A stretch of DNA of 64,000 nucleotides, from assembly GCF_000242455.2 (NCBI RefSeq), contig NC_019892.1, forward strand, positions 8,194,744-8,258,743, given 5' to 3'. The DNA is from Singulisphaera acidiphila DSM 18658. GTDB lineage: Bacteria > Planctomycetota > Planctomycetia > Isosphaerales > Isosphaeraceae. Below are positions 1-9,256 of this stretch, piece by piece; positions within the stretch are counted from its first letter, which is position 1, and the number at the start of each line of letters is the position of its first letter. The translations under genes were made by a program, and so were the position numbers. The notes below the pieces were generated by a model. The model ran no database searches and was not told the DNA's origin. It was given only the letters and a program-made list of their open reading frames with translations.

Positions 1-2
1 GG

Positions 3-131
3 CACGTTCGCCAACTCCGCCTGGCCCTCCAGGCGCTCGAGGCAAGTGATCCATCAGCGGCGGGGCAAGCCCTCAGGGAACTCCTCGCCCCCCTGCCCGA
101 CCGTACCCCGCGCAGTCCGAACTCGCGATAA
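3..131 (+). CDS. C-terminal end of a gene cut by the window edge
   Basis: An open frame enters from the left edge and ends at TAA 129-131. Its last 42 residues begin HVRQLRLALQALEA and end in TPRSPNSR. The Leu/Ala-rich amphipathic stretch looks like a helical protein tail rather than random reading. It runs on the plus strand and converges on the kinase gene, whose stop is at 182. Nothing in this short piece identifies a family, so no function is given. It could also be a chance open frame in GC-rich DNA. Confidence 0.4.
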   Translation, partial: HVRQLRLALQALEASDPSAAGQALRELLAPLPDRTPRSPNSR

Positions 132-181
132 GAACCGATCGCCGCACAGAGCAACGGGGTTCGGCCGCCACTCTCCGCTCG

Positions 182-3100
182 TCATTCCAACGCCCCTCTG
201 GGCTCACTCGGCGCGACGTTCGGAATCGAGTCGAGGTCGGCCCCCGCCCGAGGCGAAGGGCTATCGCGCGCTAGCCGAACATCATCACGAGAAAGGGTCC
301 AGGCAGGCCGGTCCGGATCCCAATCCTGGAGAAACTTGACGTCACCGTGGACCGGGTCGGCCTCCTTGGTGCCGATGGCGACTACCCACGACGAGCGGTC
401 GTAGATCGTGGGCACCGAGCCCACCTGCGCGGACTGGTCACGGCGGTAGGCGTTGATCTGGTGATAGGCCACCCCATGCCCTTCCCACTTGATCCGGTCA
501 CGCAAGGCCGAGAGCGCGTCCTGACCATCGACCCGAAACAAGGGAGCCCCTTTGGACGTCGTGGCAAGGATCGAGTCACGGACTCGGACATCGGCGACGG
601 GCAGTTCAGGTTCCCCCCCTGCACTCTCGAGCAAAACGAGTCCCCCAGCCGTCCGAGCGGTCACCTGAGCCAGTGAGATCCGGATCGGCTCGGACGTCAC
701 CCCTCGAGGAAGACCATGAGCGTGGACGAGGCTTCCTCCGGTCGAGACAACCACATCGTCCAGCTCCAGTTCGAGCCGATGCCCGGCAGCCACGTCGACC
801 AGGTCCCCCCCCGAGCGAAGCAAGCTGTCCGTGGCCCGGATCACCGCAGCCGAAGGTTCAGGACCAACACCCCCTTCCTCGACTTCGTTCTCACTCGCGG
901 GAACCACGGCGATGGCCGAATCCACTTCAACCCCTTCGACGGTGACCGTGCAGTGAGACAGGCTCAGGGCGGCTCCGCCCCAAACTGCAAACACAGCCCA
1001 GCGCCCCACCCTTGGCGCGTCCTCCTCCGCCAGGACGATGTCGATCCCATCCAGTTGGAGCGTCCCCGAGTGCAGCTCCATCCAGACCGACCGGGCCGTC
1101 GGCGTCTTGGGGTTGGCCGGCGAAGGGCGGAAGCGAATGCGCGGGCGAGTTGTCCCCGGCTCGGCACGCAAGACCCAACGCACGTTCCCTCGAATCGTTG
1201 TCGTGGGCAGTTCCCAGTCGGCGTCGGCCGCCACCCGGAGCGTCCCCCCGATGGTGCCCGGCTGACTCAAGGCTTTGAGGAACTGGTCGGCGGTCCGCAA
1301 AATCGCCGAATCGGATGCCGGAGGATTCGGTTGCGAAACCACGACGGCGGGGCTCGCCTCTTCAGCCGGCCTCGTTTCGAGACCAGTGCCGGTGCGGGTG
1401 GGCATCGGCTCCTGATCCATAGGAGGCATCACGGGCATCTCTGGCATCCCGCTGGAGTTAAGCTTGGGCTTCGAGGCCGAAGAATCCGACGGAGTGGCGG
1501 CAACGGTCGTCGGCCGAGAGGGAGGGTCAACCGGATTGCTCGGTGCCGGGATGGGGGGATCGGGCTTCGTCGTCGAGGGCGGCTCGCGGCGAATGCTGGT
1601 CGACGGCGGCTCGCGGCGAAGGTCCGGCACGTTGGTGACGACCTTGACGCCCGAGGCGGTCGCTCCCGCAGGATCGAGACGCGCCCCCAAACTGGGCGAT
1701 CCGGCGTGGGTTGCGAGCAAGCGGAAGGCCCGCATCGGATTCTGGACGTCACGCGAAGACGCCTGGACAGGATCGGCTTCCTCCCAGACCCGGGCACGTC
1801 CGGCGACCGATTCCGCCTCCCGGACATCGGCCAACGAACCCTCCCAGCTCGACCAGTCCCGGATCGGCTCGCGAGGGGGGCGTGAGCCCGTCGGCTGGAG
1901 AAAAATCCCGATCCTGGTGTAGAGGTTGCCTCGACCGCGCCAATCGAGGCTGGCGGGATTGTCGGTCGAGACCAGGGTCGCCTCACCGTCGCGCGCGGGT
2001 GCCACCAAGGAATCGTCGATCCGAACCCGAGGAGACGTCCCCTCGAACCGAAAAATCGGCCCTTCTCCTGCAGCGATACTGACATGCTGAAGCCGGAGTT
2101 CGGCCGGCACAGGTCTGGATGCCTTGCCGTTCTCAAACCAGACCGCAGGGTCGACGCCAGCCATCGTGCAGTCGCGCAACGTAAGATCGGCCGGCCCACT
2201 GGCGAACACGCCCACTTGCCCTCCGTCGAAGTGGCAGGCGTCAATCGAGACGGCGGCAGGGCGCTCCGCCGACCAGCCCCCTCGCATCTCGAGCGCGGAG
2301 AGGCGTCCCCACCACATTCGCTCCCCTCGTCTGCGGAACTGGCAGCGGCGAACCGTCAACTCCGTGTCCTGGGTGCGAACCGCCGCGAGTGAGTCCTCTC
2401 GATCGCCCGGCTCGAGGATAAAAACAAGTCCCTCGAGGGTCACTCGGCCGCCGACGAAGTCGAGCAGTGCCGAGGGAGCGTCACTCGATGCGTCGGTCTC
2501 GTGAGAAAGGCGAATCTCAGGACGAACACGTGCCCCTGCCTTGATGGTCAGGTCGCGGTTGAGGAGCCGGACGGTGGAAAGGTCTTCCCCCCGATCGCCG
2601 ATCAGGTAGGGACCATCGTCGGCAAGAACCACAATCGATCGGGGAGGTGCGTTGGCCAGCACCTTGAGAAGGTCGTCCCCGGAATCGACCGTCAGCTCGC
2701 GAGGCCGGGGATCGGCCGCCTCGGCCGAGACCAAAGCCGCAGCCTCGGTCGGACTGGCCGGCGTCCGCGTCGCCGTTGGCCGTGACGGGTTAGACGGCCG
2801 GCGAACTCCAGGGGTACCGGTCAACTTCCCATCGGCCTCGACCGCCGGGCGAGCGATCGGAACACCGGCTTCCTGGCCCCACCAGATCAATCCCAGGACG
2901 ACCAGCGAGAGCGCAACGGTTGGCAGCCCCCAGACCAGGTGCCGCTCCCACCCGGGCGGACGCGCCGCCGACATCCAGACGAGGCCCTCGGGACTCACCG
3001 ACCGCAACCCGAGCGCACCGGCCACGGTCAGCAAGTCGCGAACGAGTTGCTCGGGCGTCTGATACCGCCGGTCGCGATCCTTGGCCATCAGCTTGACGAG

Positions 3101-4015
3101 AATGCTCGCCAGATCCGTGGGGACCTCGGGATTGAGCGCGCGCACATCGGGAGGCTGGTCCTCCTGATGCTGGAGCAGCTTCTGGAGCACCGTCCCGTCG
3201 GGAAAGGGGGGGCGACCCGTAAGCATGTGAAAAAGCGTGCATCCCAGCGAATAAAGATCGCTCCGGACATCGACGTCACGCGGGTCACGGGCCTGTTCGG
3301 GACTGATGTAGTCGAACGTCCCCAGGGTCATTCCGCTCTGGGTCAGGCCGTCATCGCCACCGCGTTCGAAACGGCGGGCCAACCCCATGTCGACGAGTTT
3401 GGCGCGCCCCTGGGGCGTCACGATGATGTTCGATGGCTTGATGTCGCGATGAACGACTCCGCGCTCGGCGGCGTGCACCAAGGCTCCGGCGATTTGCAGC
3501 GTAAAGTTAATCGCTTCACTGATCGGGAGCGGACCGTTGCGCTCGACCCGCTGGCGAATCGTCGTGCCTTCGATATATTCGAAAGCGATATAGTGATACC
3601 GATCGTCGTGGCCGATCGTGTAGACCCGAGCGATATTCTCGTTGTCGAGCCGAGCCGCGGCGCGCCCCTCCTGATAAAATCGTTGGACCACCTCTGAATC
3701 ACCCGCCTGCTCGGGCGGCAGAATCTTCAAGGCGACGTGACGATCGAGCCGCGAATCGAGCGCGCGGAAGACCGCCCCCATGCCGCCGACGCCGATGGCG
3801 TCTTCGAGCTCAAACGAATCGATGTGCTCGCCTGGCAGCGGGAGCGAGGTCGGCGTGACGGCTCCGATCGCCCGCATCCGGTGCGCGGTCGATCCACTGA
3901 GAACGGTCGGCTGCGTCGGGTCCCCCCGTCCCGGCTTGGGCGTCGATCCGGGAGCCTGCCACAAACTGGTAGGGTCGGAGCGCTCGGGAGGTAGGAACGG
4001 CTCGGGTTCCTGCAT
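182..4015 (-). CDS. membrane-anchored serine/threonine protein kinase with large extracytoplasmic region
   Basis: Hanks-type kinase of 1277 residues, expected to phosphorylate Ser/Thr on unknown partners. The kinase domain spans about residues 68-330: glycine loop GVGGMGAV (75-82), ATP lysine in VALK (97), catalytic HRDIKPSN (189-196), DMG in place of DFG (209-211) and SPE at the APE position (238-240). One hydrophobic segment (about 361-378) separates it from about 880 outside residues. That outer part has two similar halves, each with short beta-rich phrases such as LTLRDC and LELDDV that resemble a right-handed beta-helix, joined by a Pro/Ser/Thr-rich linker (about 790-880). This suggests a receptor kinase whose sensor sits in the periplasm; the ligand is unknown. 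All key catalytic residues are present. The gene stands alone on the minus strand, with 422 bp separating it from the next gene. Confidence 0.9.
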   Translation of the reverse strand: MQEPEPFLPPERSDPTSLWQAPGSTPKPGRGDPTQPTVLSGSTAHRMRAIGAVTPTSLPLPGEHIDSFELEDAIGVGGMGAVFRALDSRLDRHVALKILPPEQAGDSEVVQRFYQEGRAAARLDNENIARVYTIGHDDRYHYIAFEYIEGTTIRQRVERNGPLPISEAINFTLQIAGALVHAAERGVVHRDIKPSNIIVTPQGRAKLVDMGLARRFERGGDDGLTQSGMTLGTFDYISPEQARDPRDVDVRSDLYSLGCTLFHMLTGRPPFPDGTVLQKLLQHQEDQPPDVRALNPEVPTDLASILVKLMAKDRDRRYQTPEQLVRDLLTVAGALGLRSVSPEGLVWMSAARPPGWERHLVWGLPTVALSLVVLGLIWWGQEAGVPIARPAVEADGKLTGTPGVRRPSNPSRPTATRTPASPTEAAALVSAEAADPRPRELTVDSGDDLLKVLANAPPRSIVVLADDGPYLIGDRGEDLSTVRLLNRDLTIKAGARVRPEIRLSHETDASSDAPSALLDFVGGRVTLEGLVFILEPGDREDSLAAVRTQDTELTVRRCQFRRRGERMWWGRLSALEMRGGWSAERPAAVSIDACHFDGGQVGVFASGPADLTLRDCTMAGVDPAVWFENGKASRPVPAELRLQHVSIAAGEGPIFRFEGTSPRVRIDDSLVAPARDGEATLVSTDNPASLDWRGRGNLYTRIGIFLQPTGSRPPREPIRDWSSWEGSLADVREAESVAGRARVWEEADPVQASSRDVQNPMRAFRLLATHAGSPSLGARLDPAGATASGVKVVTNVPDLRREPPSTSIRREPPSTTKPDPPIPAPSNPVDPPSRPTTVAATPSDSSASKPKLNSSGMPEMPVMPPMDQEPMPTRTGTGLETRPAEEASPAVVVSQPNPPASDSAILRTADQFLKALSQPGTIGGTLRVAADADWELPTTTIRGNVRWVLRAEPGTTRPRIRFRPSPANPKTPTARSVWMELHSGTLQLDGIDIVLAEEDAPRVGRWAVFAVWGGAALSLSHCTVTVEGVEVDSAIAVVPASENEVEEGGVGPEPSAAVIRATDSLLRSGGDLVDVAAGHRLELELDDVVVSTGGSLVHAHGLPRGVTSEPIRISLAQVTARTAGGLVLLESAGGEPELPVADVRVRDSILATTSKGAPLFRVDGQDALSALRDRIKWEGHGVAYHQINAYRRDQSAQVGSVPTIYDRSSWVVAIGTKEADPVHGDVKFLQDWDPDRPAWTLSRDDVRLARDSPSPRAGADLDSIPNVAPSEPRGALE

Positions 4016-4343
4016 CAGCCGGTTCTCTCGTAAAAACGGTTGAATTCAACGTTGCGGCACATCCGTTGCAGCACGCGGATCGCGGGGGAGACGCGATGAG
4101 AAAGGAGCATGCAATCGCGTCGATCCCCCCCAAACTATAGGGGATCGCGATCGACCATGTCAATCGACTTGTCCTTATCGACGCGTGCCGAACGAGGCCT
4201 CCTCCCATCCTGGTTATCGGCGTGGAGTCCGGGCAATCCGGAGAACTCCGACCTGACCAGGGCGGAATCGCTTTCGCAAGGATCGATCCCCAGGCGAGCG
4301 GAGAGCTTCTCGGATCCAAAGCGTCCCGAAAATTGCAAAAGCA
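4016..4343. other. intergenic stretch upstream of the kinase
   Basis: About 330 bases between the kinase start and the terminator of the DUF1559 gene. It should hold the kinase promoter on the minus strand. I see no convincing -35/-10 pair, no RNA gene and no repeat. Small open frames crossing it have no ribosome binding site or recognisable product. Confidence 0.5.
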
Positions 4344-4381
4344 GAGAGCCCGGATCCCCCTTGGGGCGGATCCGGGCTCTC
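4344..4381 (-). terminator. hairpin terminator of the DUF1559 gene
   Basis: A perfect 14-bp inverted repeat (4344-4357 with 4368-4381, arm GAGAGCCCGGATCC) lies 56 bases past the stop of the minus-strand DUF1559 gene. On the minus strand it is followed by a T-rich stretch, TGCTTTTGCAATTTT. This fits an intrinsic terminator. Confidence 0.8.
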
Positions 4382-4437
4382 GCCCATAACGCAGCTTGAC
4401 TCATCTCGACAGCATCGACAGCGACGAAGACCGCGTC

Positions 4438-5454
4438 TCAATACGAGTCGGCACTGATGACTTCACCCGACCCGACCGACCCGAGGGATCGCCAGGTCGT
4501 TCCGTTCACCGTGCTCTTCATGAATCGAACCGATCCATCGCCGAAGAGCGAATTCACGCCCCCGGGGTGGTAGCTTCGAGAGATGATTGCCGCATAGGTG
4601 GGTCCACCACTCTTCTCGCCGACGCCGACAAGGTCCACCTCGACCGGAGGGGAGCCCCCTTTGATGACTTTGTTCGGCGGCCAGGCGGTCGTGAACCCGG
4701 TCTCGAGCGCCGCGCCGTCAACCCACTCCGCATGTGCAGTCAATTTGAGCGTGCAACCCGACGTATACTCCGGCACCGCAGAGTTGGGGTCGGCATTGGG
4801 AGAAGGAATCTGATTCGGCTCCACCACCGAAGCAATCGAGCAGGACGTAAGCACGCCCTGATACGTCTTCACTTCGGAGGCCACCACCGTGTTGCTGAGC
4901 CCGTCGGTGAACTCGGCCAGGCTTCGGCTGCGGTTGGCCCCGAACGCCCCTCGATTTCCGGAACTGCCGATGCCACCGAAAACGTACCAGTCCCCGACAT
5001 TCCAGTTATAGTTCGCAACGCCGTACTGGCTGGTGTTCGTCGTTGACGTCTTGGGCTCGGGTCGCACTTCGCTGGGACAAACGAAACCGGCGATCGAGAG
5101 CCGGGACACCGTGGTGTTGTCGGCGATCGAATAGGCGAGGGTAAAATTGATCGAGTTGAACGACGAGGACTGCTCGATGTAAGGGAGCAGACGAGCCTGG
5201 ACACTCCAACCGTTCGACCAGAAACCAGCCCCGTTTTTCGCCACGACGACGGAAGGGGGAAGCGCGTTCTGCGCCCCCTCGTAATTGGCAAGCGCCAGGC
5301 CGAGTTGCTTCAGATTGTTCGTGCATTGAATACGGCGAGCCGCTTCACGAGCTGCCTGCACGGCGGGCAAGAGGAGCGCGATGAGGACCGCGATGATGGC
5401 GATCACCACCAGTAACTCGATAAGAGTAAACGCTCGTGAACCGGAACGTCGCAT
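4438..5454 (-). CDS. DUF1559 domain protein with type IV pilin-like N-terminus
   Basis: 338 residues, typical of the DUF1559 (SBP_bac_10) family that is greatly expanded in planctomycetes and whose role is not settled. The N-terminus is a prepilin signal: basic MRRSGSRA, then FTLIELLVVIAIIAVLIALL (9-28), where a prepilin peptidase would cut before Phe9 and methylate it; Glu at +5 is present. After it comes the family signature VQAAREAARRIQCTNNLKQLGLA. The C-terminal end has the HPGGVNSLFGDGSVRF motif near residue 300. Such proteins are thought to be exported surface or pseudopilin proteins. It is a single gene, with its own terminator at 4344-4381. Confidence 0.93.
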   Translation of the reverse strand: MRRSGSRAFTLIELLVVIAIIAVLIALLLPAVQAAREAARRIQCTNNLKQLGLALANYEGAQNALPPSVVVAKNGAGFWSNGWSVQARLLPYIEQSSSFNSINFTLAYSIADNTTVSRLSIAGFVCPSEVRPEPKTSTTNTSQYGVANYNWNVGDWYVFGGIGSSGNRGAFGANRSRSLAEFTDGLSNTVVASEVKTYQGVLTSCSIASVVEPNQIPSPNADPNSAVPEYTSGCTLKLTAHAEWVDGAALETGFTTAWPPNKVIKGGSPPVEVDLVGVGEKSGGPTYAAIISRSYHPGGVNSLFGDGSVRFMKSTVNGTTWRSLGSVGSGEVISADSY

Positions 5455-6028
5455 GAACGGGGGGCTCCAAATCTTGCCGGATCAAAGGTTGACGGCGGAT
5501 TAGCGCGAAATTCTCAAGCAACTCTTCTCAACGTTCCCGGGAACGACCAACGGCAGCTGACCAATCGCACGGGTTCCGTCAAAGAAGCGAAGCACGCCTG
5601 CCCGCCAACATCACCTTCGAGCGGAGGAGGTGAGAGGGTATTCACCCAGGCAGAGGGAACGCTTGACTCTCATCTCAAAGGGGGGAGCACGTTCTTCACG
5701 AACGGGCCGAGTTGAGACTGAGTCTCACAATCTGAACAAGTTTGCCAGGCTCGACTCCCCATGTCAATGAGGAGGTGAGTCATTTTTCTGACCACTCCTA
5801 CTCCTCGCCGATGTTGGCTCGCTTTTGGGAGGTCCCATCGACTTGGTCCTCAACTTGCTCACACTCAGCCGTCGGTCGAGGGGATCCCGGACCCGACCTT
5901 TCCGGATCGGGCGCGAGACTCGGGAGCTTCAGCCTCGTTGGCCTCGCTTCCGATTCGCCCGAACCGCATAATGGGAACGAGGCGACGCACCGGGGGCCCG
6001 TCGCGCCAGAGTGACCACGAGGCGTTTG
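5455..6028. other. intergenic region between divergent genes
   Basis: About 570 bases between the divergent DUF1559 and HD-domain genes, so promoters for both should lie here. A short perfect palindrome, TGAGACT-G-AGTCTCA (5713-5727), could be an operator but stands alone. A weaker hairpin CGTTC-ttcac-GAACG lies just before it. No RNA gene or convincing small protein gene was seen. Confidence 0.45.
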
Positions 6029-6925
6029 ATGCATCTGAATGACAGGGTTTACGGCAAAGTCACGATCGATGACCCGGATGTGGTCGCCTTGATCTCATGC
6101 CCGACCTTTCAGCGATTAAAAGGCATCAAACAGGCGGGCCCCTCGGCGTACGCCTTCCCGTTCAAGAAAGTGACCCGCTGCGAGCATAGCCTGGGCGTCT
6201 ACCTCCTCTTGCGGAGCCTCGGTGCCGATCGGCGCGAGCAGGTGGCTGGCCTGCTTCACGACATCTCCCACACGGCCTTTTCCCATGCGGTGGATTTCAT
6301 CGTTTCCTCGGTGGAGCAGGATCACCACGAGGGGCTCAAGCCCGAGTTCCTCGAACGCCCCGACCTCGTGGCGGCCCTGAAAACCCTCGGGTTCAAACCG
6401 GATCAGTTCTACGACGACTCGATCTATCCCCTGCTGGAACGTCCCCTCCCCTGGCTCTGCGCGGATCGACTCGACTACTTCTTTCGCGACGGACTCGCCT
6501 GCGGCGCGGCAACGCCCGAAGCGGTGGCACGCTACCTTGCGCATCTCACCGTGATCGACCAGACCATCGCGTTCACAAGCGCGGACGTTGCCCGTGAGGC
6601 CACCGCCGCCTATGCCCTGATGAATCGCGACTGGTGGGCAAGCCCCACCGAAGCCTATATCTACAACGAGTTTGCCGACGCCCTTCGCGAAAGCCTGCGG
6701 ATCGGCCTGCTGCGTAAGGATGACCTGCTGCGCGACGATGCTTCGGTGATGGCGATTCTCGAGGCCTCGGACAACCCGCTCATTGCCGAGAAACTCGACC
6801 ACATCATCCGCTTCCGCCCTGAGCGACTCGAAGGCTATACCCCCCGGATTATTCCGAAGAACCGCTGGCTCGACCCTCCGGTCCAGGTCGACTCCACCTA
6901 CCGAAGGCTTTCGGAACTCTCCTGA
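6029..6925 (+). CDS. HD-domain metal-dependent phosphohydrolase
   Basis: 298 residues with the HD fold of the dGTPase/SAMHD1-like group of predicted phosphohydrolases. The metal ligands can be read: His in RCEHSLGVYLLL (about residue 53), the HD pair in GLLHDISHTAFSH (77-78), and the later Asp in LCADRLDYFFRDG (about 146-149). The EQDHHEG phrase is also typical. Likely substrates are nucleotides or nucleotide signals, but the sequence does not tell which. I start it at ATG 6029, which has GAGG six bases upstream and matches the usual MHLNDRVYG beginning; a GTG 18 bases earlier is also in frame. It lies 210 bp ahead of the Hint-domain gene on the same strand, with no sign of linked function. 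Confidence 0.85.
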   Translation: MHLNDRVYGKVTIDDPDVVALISCPTFQRLKGIKQAGPSAYAFPFKKVTRCEHSLGVYLLLRSLGADRREQVAGLLHDISHTAFSHAVDFIVSSVEQDHHEGLKPEFLERPDLVAALKTLGFKPDQFYDDSIYPLLERPLPWLCADRLDYFFRDGLACGAATPEAVARYLAHLTVIDQTIAFTSADVAREATAAYALMNRDWWASPTEAYIYNEFADALRESLRIGLLRKDDLLRDDASVMAILEASDNPLIAEKLDHIIRFRPERLEGYTPRIIPKNRWLDPPVQVDSTYRRLSELS

Positions 6926-7135
6926 AGCTGGCACAAAACGGAGTGGGCCAGCCTCCTCCGACCCGCTCGTCCCCCCAGAGTCGGCGAAGAATTTGGCCAA
7001 TTCCTCGTGAATCCGGCCGATTCCTCGTTAGGTTCGCTCTCCATCCCCAGACTATTGAGGAGAGAAGAGCGTCCGCGTTTTTGGGATTCGCGCGCGCTCC
7101 TTGTACTCGATCTCACGGTACTCGGAGGCATCGCC

Positions 7136-9256
7136 ATGATCTCCGCACTTCTGGTCGGATCCGCTCTGCTCGCGGCCGGCCCGACCCAGGAAAGCCTTGC
7201 GCCTCCCGACCTTGCCGAATATGAAGCCGCGAAGGCTAGCGTAGGGCACGACCCCGACGCTCACGTCAGGCTGGCGCTCTGGTGCGAAGCTCACGGTCTC
7301 CGAGCCGAGCGGGTCAGACACCTGGCATTGGCGGTCCTGAATGACCCGTCCCACGCGATGGCACGGGGGTTGATGGGCCTGGTGACATACCGAGGTCGGT
7401 GGCAGCGTCCCGAGGCAGTGGGCGATAAGGTCAAGGAGGATGCCAAGCTCAACGCCGCCCTGGCGGAATACAACGCCCGCCGCGAGAAGGCGGCCAACAC
7501 AGCGGAGGCCCAGTGGCGGCTGGCGCTCTGGTGCGAGGAGAAGGAGTTGCAAGCCGAGGCGTCCGCCCACCTGGCGGCCGTCGTGCGGCTGGACCCAAGT
7601 CGGGAGGCCGCATGGAAACGTCTGGGCTGCAAGAAACACAATGGGCGATGGATGACCGAGGCGCAGATTACCGCCGAGAAGGCGGAGCGAGAAGCTCAGA
7701 AGAAGGCCAACGAGCACTGGAAGCCGCTGTTGACCCGATGGCGCGGCTGGCTGGGCCAAAAAAACAAACGAGATGAAGCCGAACAGGCGCTCGCAACGGT
7801 GACCGACCCATACGCCGTCGCGTCGATCTGGACGGTCTTCGTCGAGGGAGGCGGCGGAGAACGGGGCCAGGCCAGGGCCGTGCAACTCCTCGGCCAGCTC
7901 GACACCCCCCGGGCCTCGAGCGCACTGGCGTTCTTGGCCGTCTTCAGCGACTCGGCGGAGGTGCGGCGGACCGCAACCGAGACGCTCAAGGGCCGCGACA
8001 CGCGTGAATTCCTCGCCTCGGTGATCGCCCTCCTGCGCAAGCGGGTCAAGTATGAGGTCCGTCCGGTCGGCGGGCCGGGCGCGCCGGGGGTCCTGTTCGT
8101 CGAAGGAGAGCGGTTCAACGTCCAGCGGCTCTACGCCCCGCCGCCGATGCCCAACATCCCGCTCTTCCCGGGCGAGATGGTGACCTACGACCCGGCCGGT
8201 TTGCCGGTCATCTCACGCTTCTTGGGCTCGTCGGTCGAGACCAAACAGGTGAGTCACATCGAGACCATGTACGGCCCCGCCCCTGAAGCCGCAGTGGCGC
8301 ACGTCCTACGCCAGGGGGCGAATCCTCGACGCTTCACCGTGGGTTCGAGTACGCAGAGAATCACCACGCAGACCACGAAGACGCCCTTCGACCACACGGT
8401 CCAGATCCCAATCGGCCAGCTCATGCTCCAGTATCAGACAGCGGCCCTCGTCGCGCAACAACAACAGCGCAACGACATCCAGGTCGTCGAAGACTACAAC
8501 GCCGTCGTCGGCCAAATGAACGATCGGGCGACACAGGTCCTCCGGGGAGTCACGGGGGAAGACCGCGGCGAAGATCCCAAGTCGTGGACCGGGTGGTGGG
8601 TCGACCAGCTCGGTTATGCCTACAAATCACCGCAAGAGCAGCCGGTGCCGACTTTCGTCGAGAATGTCCCGCTGGCCTATCTCCCACCAGGGGTCAACAC
8701 CCCCGCCCTGAACCAACAGGCCGGCCCGTCGAATACCACGACCACGGTCTCGAGCACGTTCTCACCAGGCGGCGTGAGCCACAACTGCTTCAAGGCGGGC
8801 ACCCCCGTCCGCACCCTGGCCGGTCCTCAGGCCATCGAGACGATCAAAGTGGGCGACCAGGTCCTGACCCAGGACGTGCAGTCCGGGGCGCTGAGCTATC
8901 AACCCGTGCTGGCCGTCTTCCACAACCGCCCGGGAGCGACCTTACGAATCGAACTGGATCACGAATCGATCGTCGCCACGACAATCCACCGGTTCTGGAA
9001 AGCGGGACAAGGCTGGGTCATGGCCCGCGACCTGAAACCCGGTGACCCGCTTCGCACCCTCGACGGCACGATGCAAGTCCGGGCAGTCGAGAGCGATCAG
9101 GTCCAGCCGGTCTTCAACCTACAAGTCGCCTCGGGGGCCAGTTTCTTCGTGGGTACCGCGGGCACCTTAGCCCACGACAATAGCCTGGTGGATCCTGTGG
9201 CGGCCCCGTTCGACGCCCCCCCAAGGCTCACGACGCTCGACGCTGGCGTGAAATGA
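7136..9256 (+). CDS. secreted protein with C-terminal Hint (pretoxin-type) autoprocessing domain
   Basis: 706 residues starting at ATG 7136, placed seven bases after a perfect GGAGG (7124-7128); a GTG 129 bases earlier has no such site. The N-terminus MISALLVGSALLAAG looks like a signal peptide. Residues about 20-230 are Ala/Glu/Trp-rich helical repeats (RLALWCEAHGL, then RLALWCEEKEL), TPR-like. The middle is HEAT-like, then a 400-540 segment rich in Gln. A Hint domain follows (about 551-690): Cys551 in HNCFKAGTPVRTLAG, GDQVLTQD, the block-B-like TIHRFWKAG, and the end TAGTLAHDN (His680, Asp681, Asn682). Hint domains cut proteins by N-S acyl shift. Only about 24 residues follow the Hint end, so no toxin domain is attached. 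Function of the whole protein is unknown. Confidence 0.75.
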   Translation: MISALLVGSALLAAGPTQESLAPPDLAEYEAAKASVGHDPDAHVRLALWCEAHGLRAERVRHLALAVLNDPSHAMARGLMGLVTYRGRWQRPEAVGDKVKEDAKLNAALAEYNARREKAANTAEAQWRLALWCEEKELQAEASAHLAAVVRLDPSREAAWKRLGCKKHNGRWMTEAQITAEKAEREAQKKANEHWKPLLTRWRGWLGQKNKRDEAEQALATVTDPYAVASIWTVFVEGGGGERGQARAVQLLGQLDTPRASSALAFLAVFSDSAEVRRTATETLKGRDTREFLASVIALLRKRVKYEVRPVGGPGAPGVLFVEGERFNVQRLYAPPPMPNIPLFPGEMVTYDPAGLPVISRFLGSSVETKQVSHIETMYGPAPEAAVAHVLRQGANPRRFTVGSSTQRITTQTTKTPFDHTVQIPIGQLMLQYQTAALVAQQQQRNDIQVVEDYNAVVGQMNDRATQVLRGVTGEDRGEDPKSWTGWWVDQLGYAYKSPQEQPVPTFVENVPLAYLPPGVNTPALNQQAGPSNTTTTVSSTFSPGGVSHNCFKAGTPVRTLAGPQAIETIKVGDQVLTQDVQSGALSYQPVLAVFHNRPGATLRIELDHESIVATTIHRFWKAGQGWVMARDLKPGDPLRTLDGTMQVRAVESDQVQPVFNLQVASGASFFVGTAGTLAHDNSLVDPVAAPFDAPPRLTTLDAGVK

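Noticed and set aside
716..1885. 389-residue plus-strand frame opposite the kinase gene
   Set aside because: No domain and no ribosome binding site; the kinase reading on the minus strand has continuous family motifs.
5713..5727. Palindrome TGAGACT-G-AGTCTCA as an operator
   Set aside because: One copy only, no adjacent promoter or regulator to connect it with, so it is recorded only within the intergenic entry.
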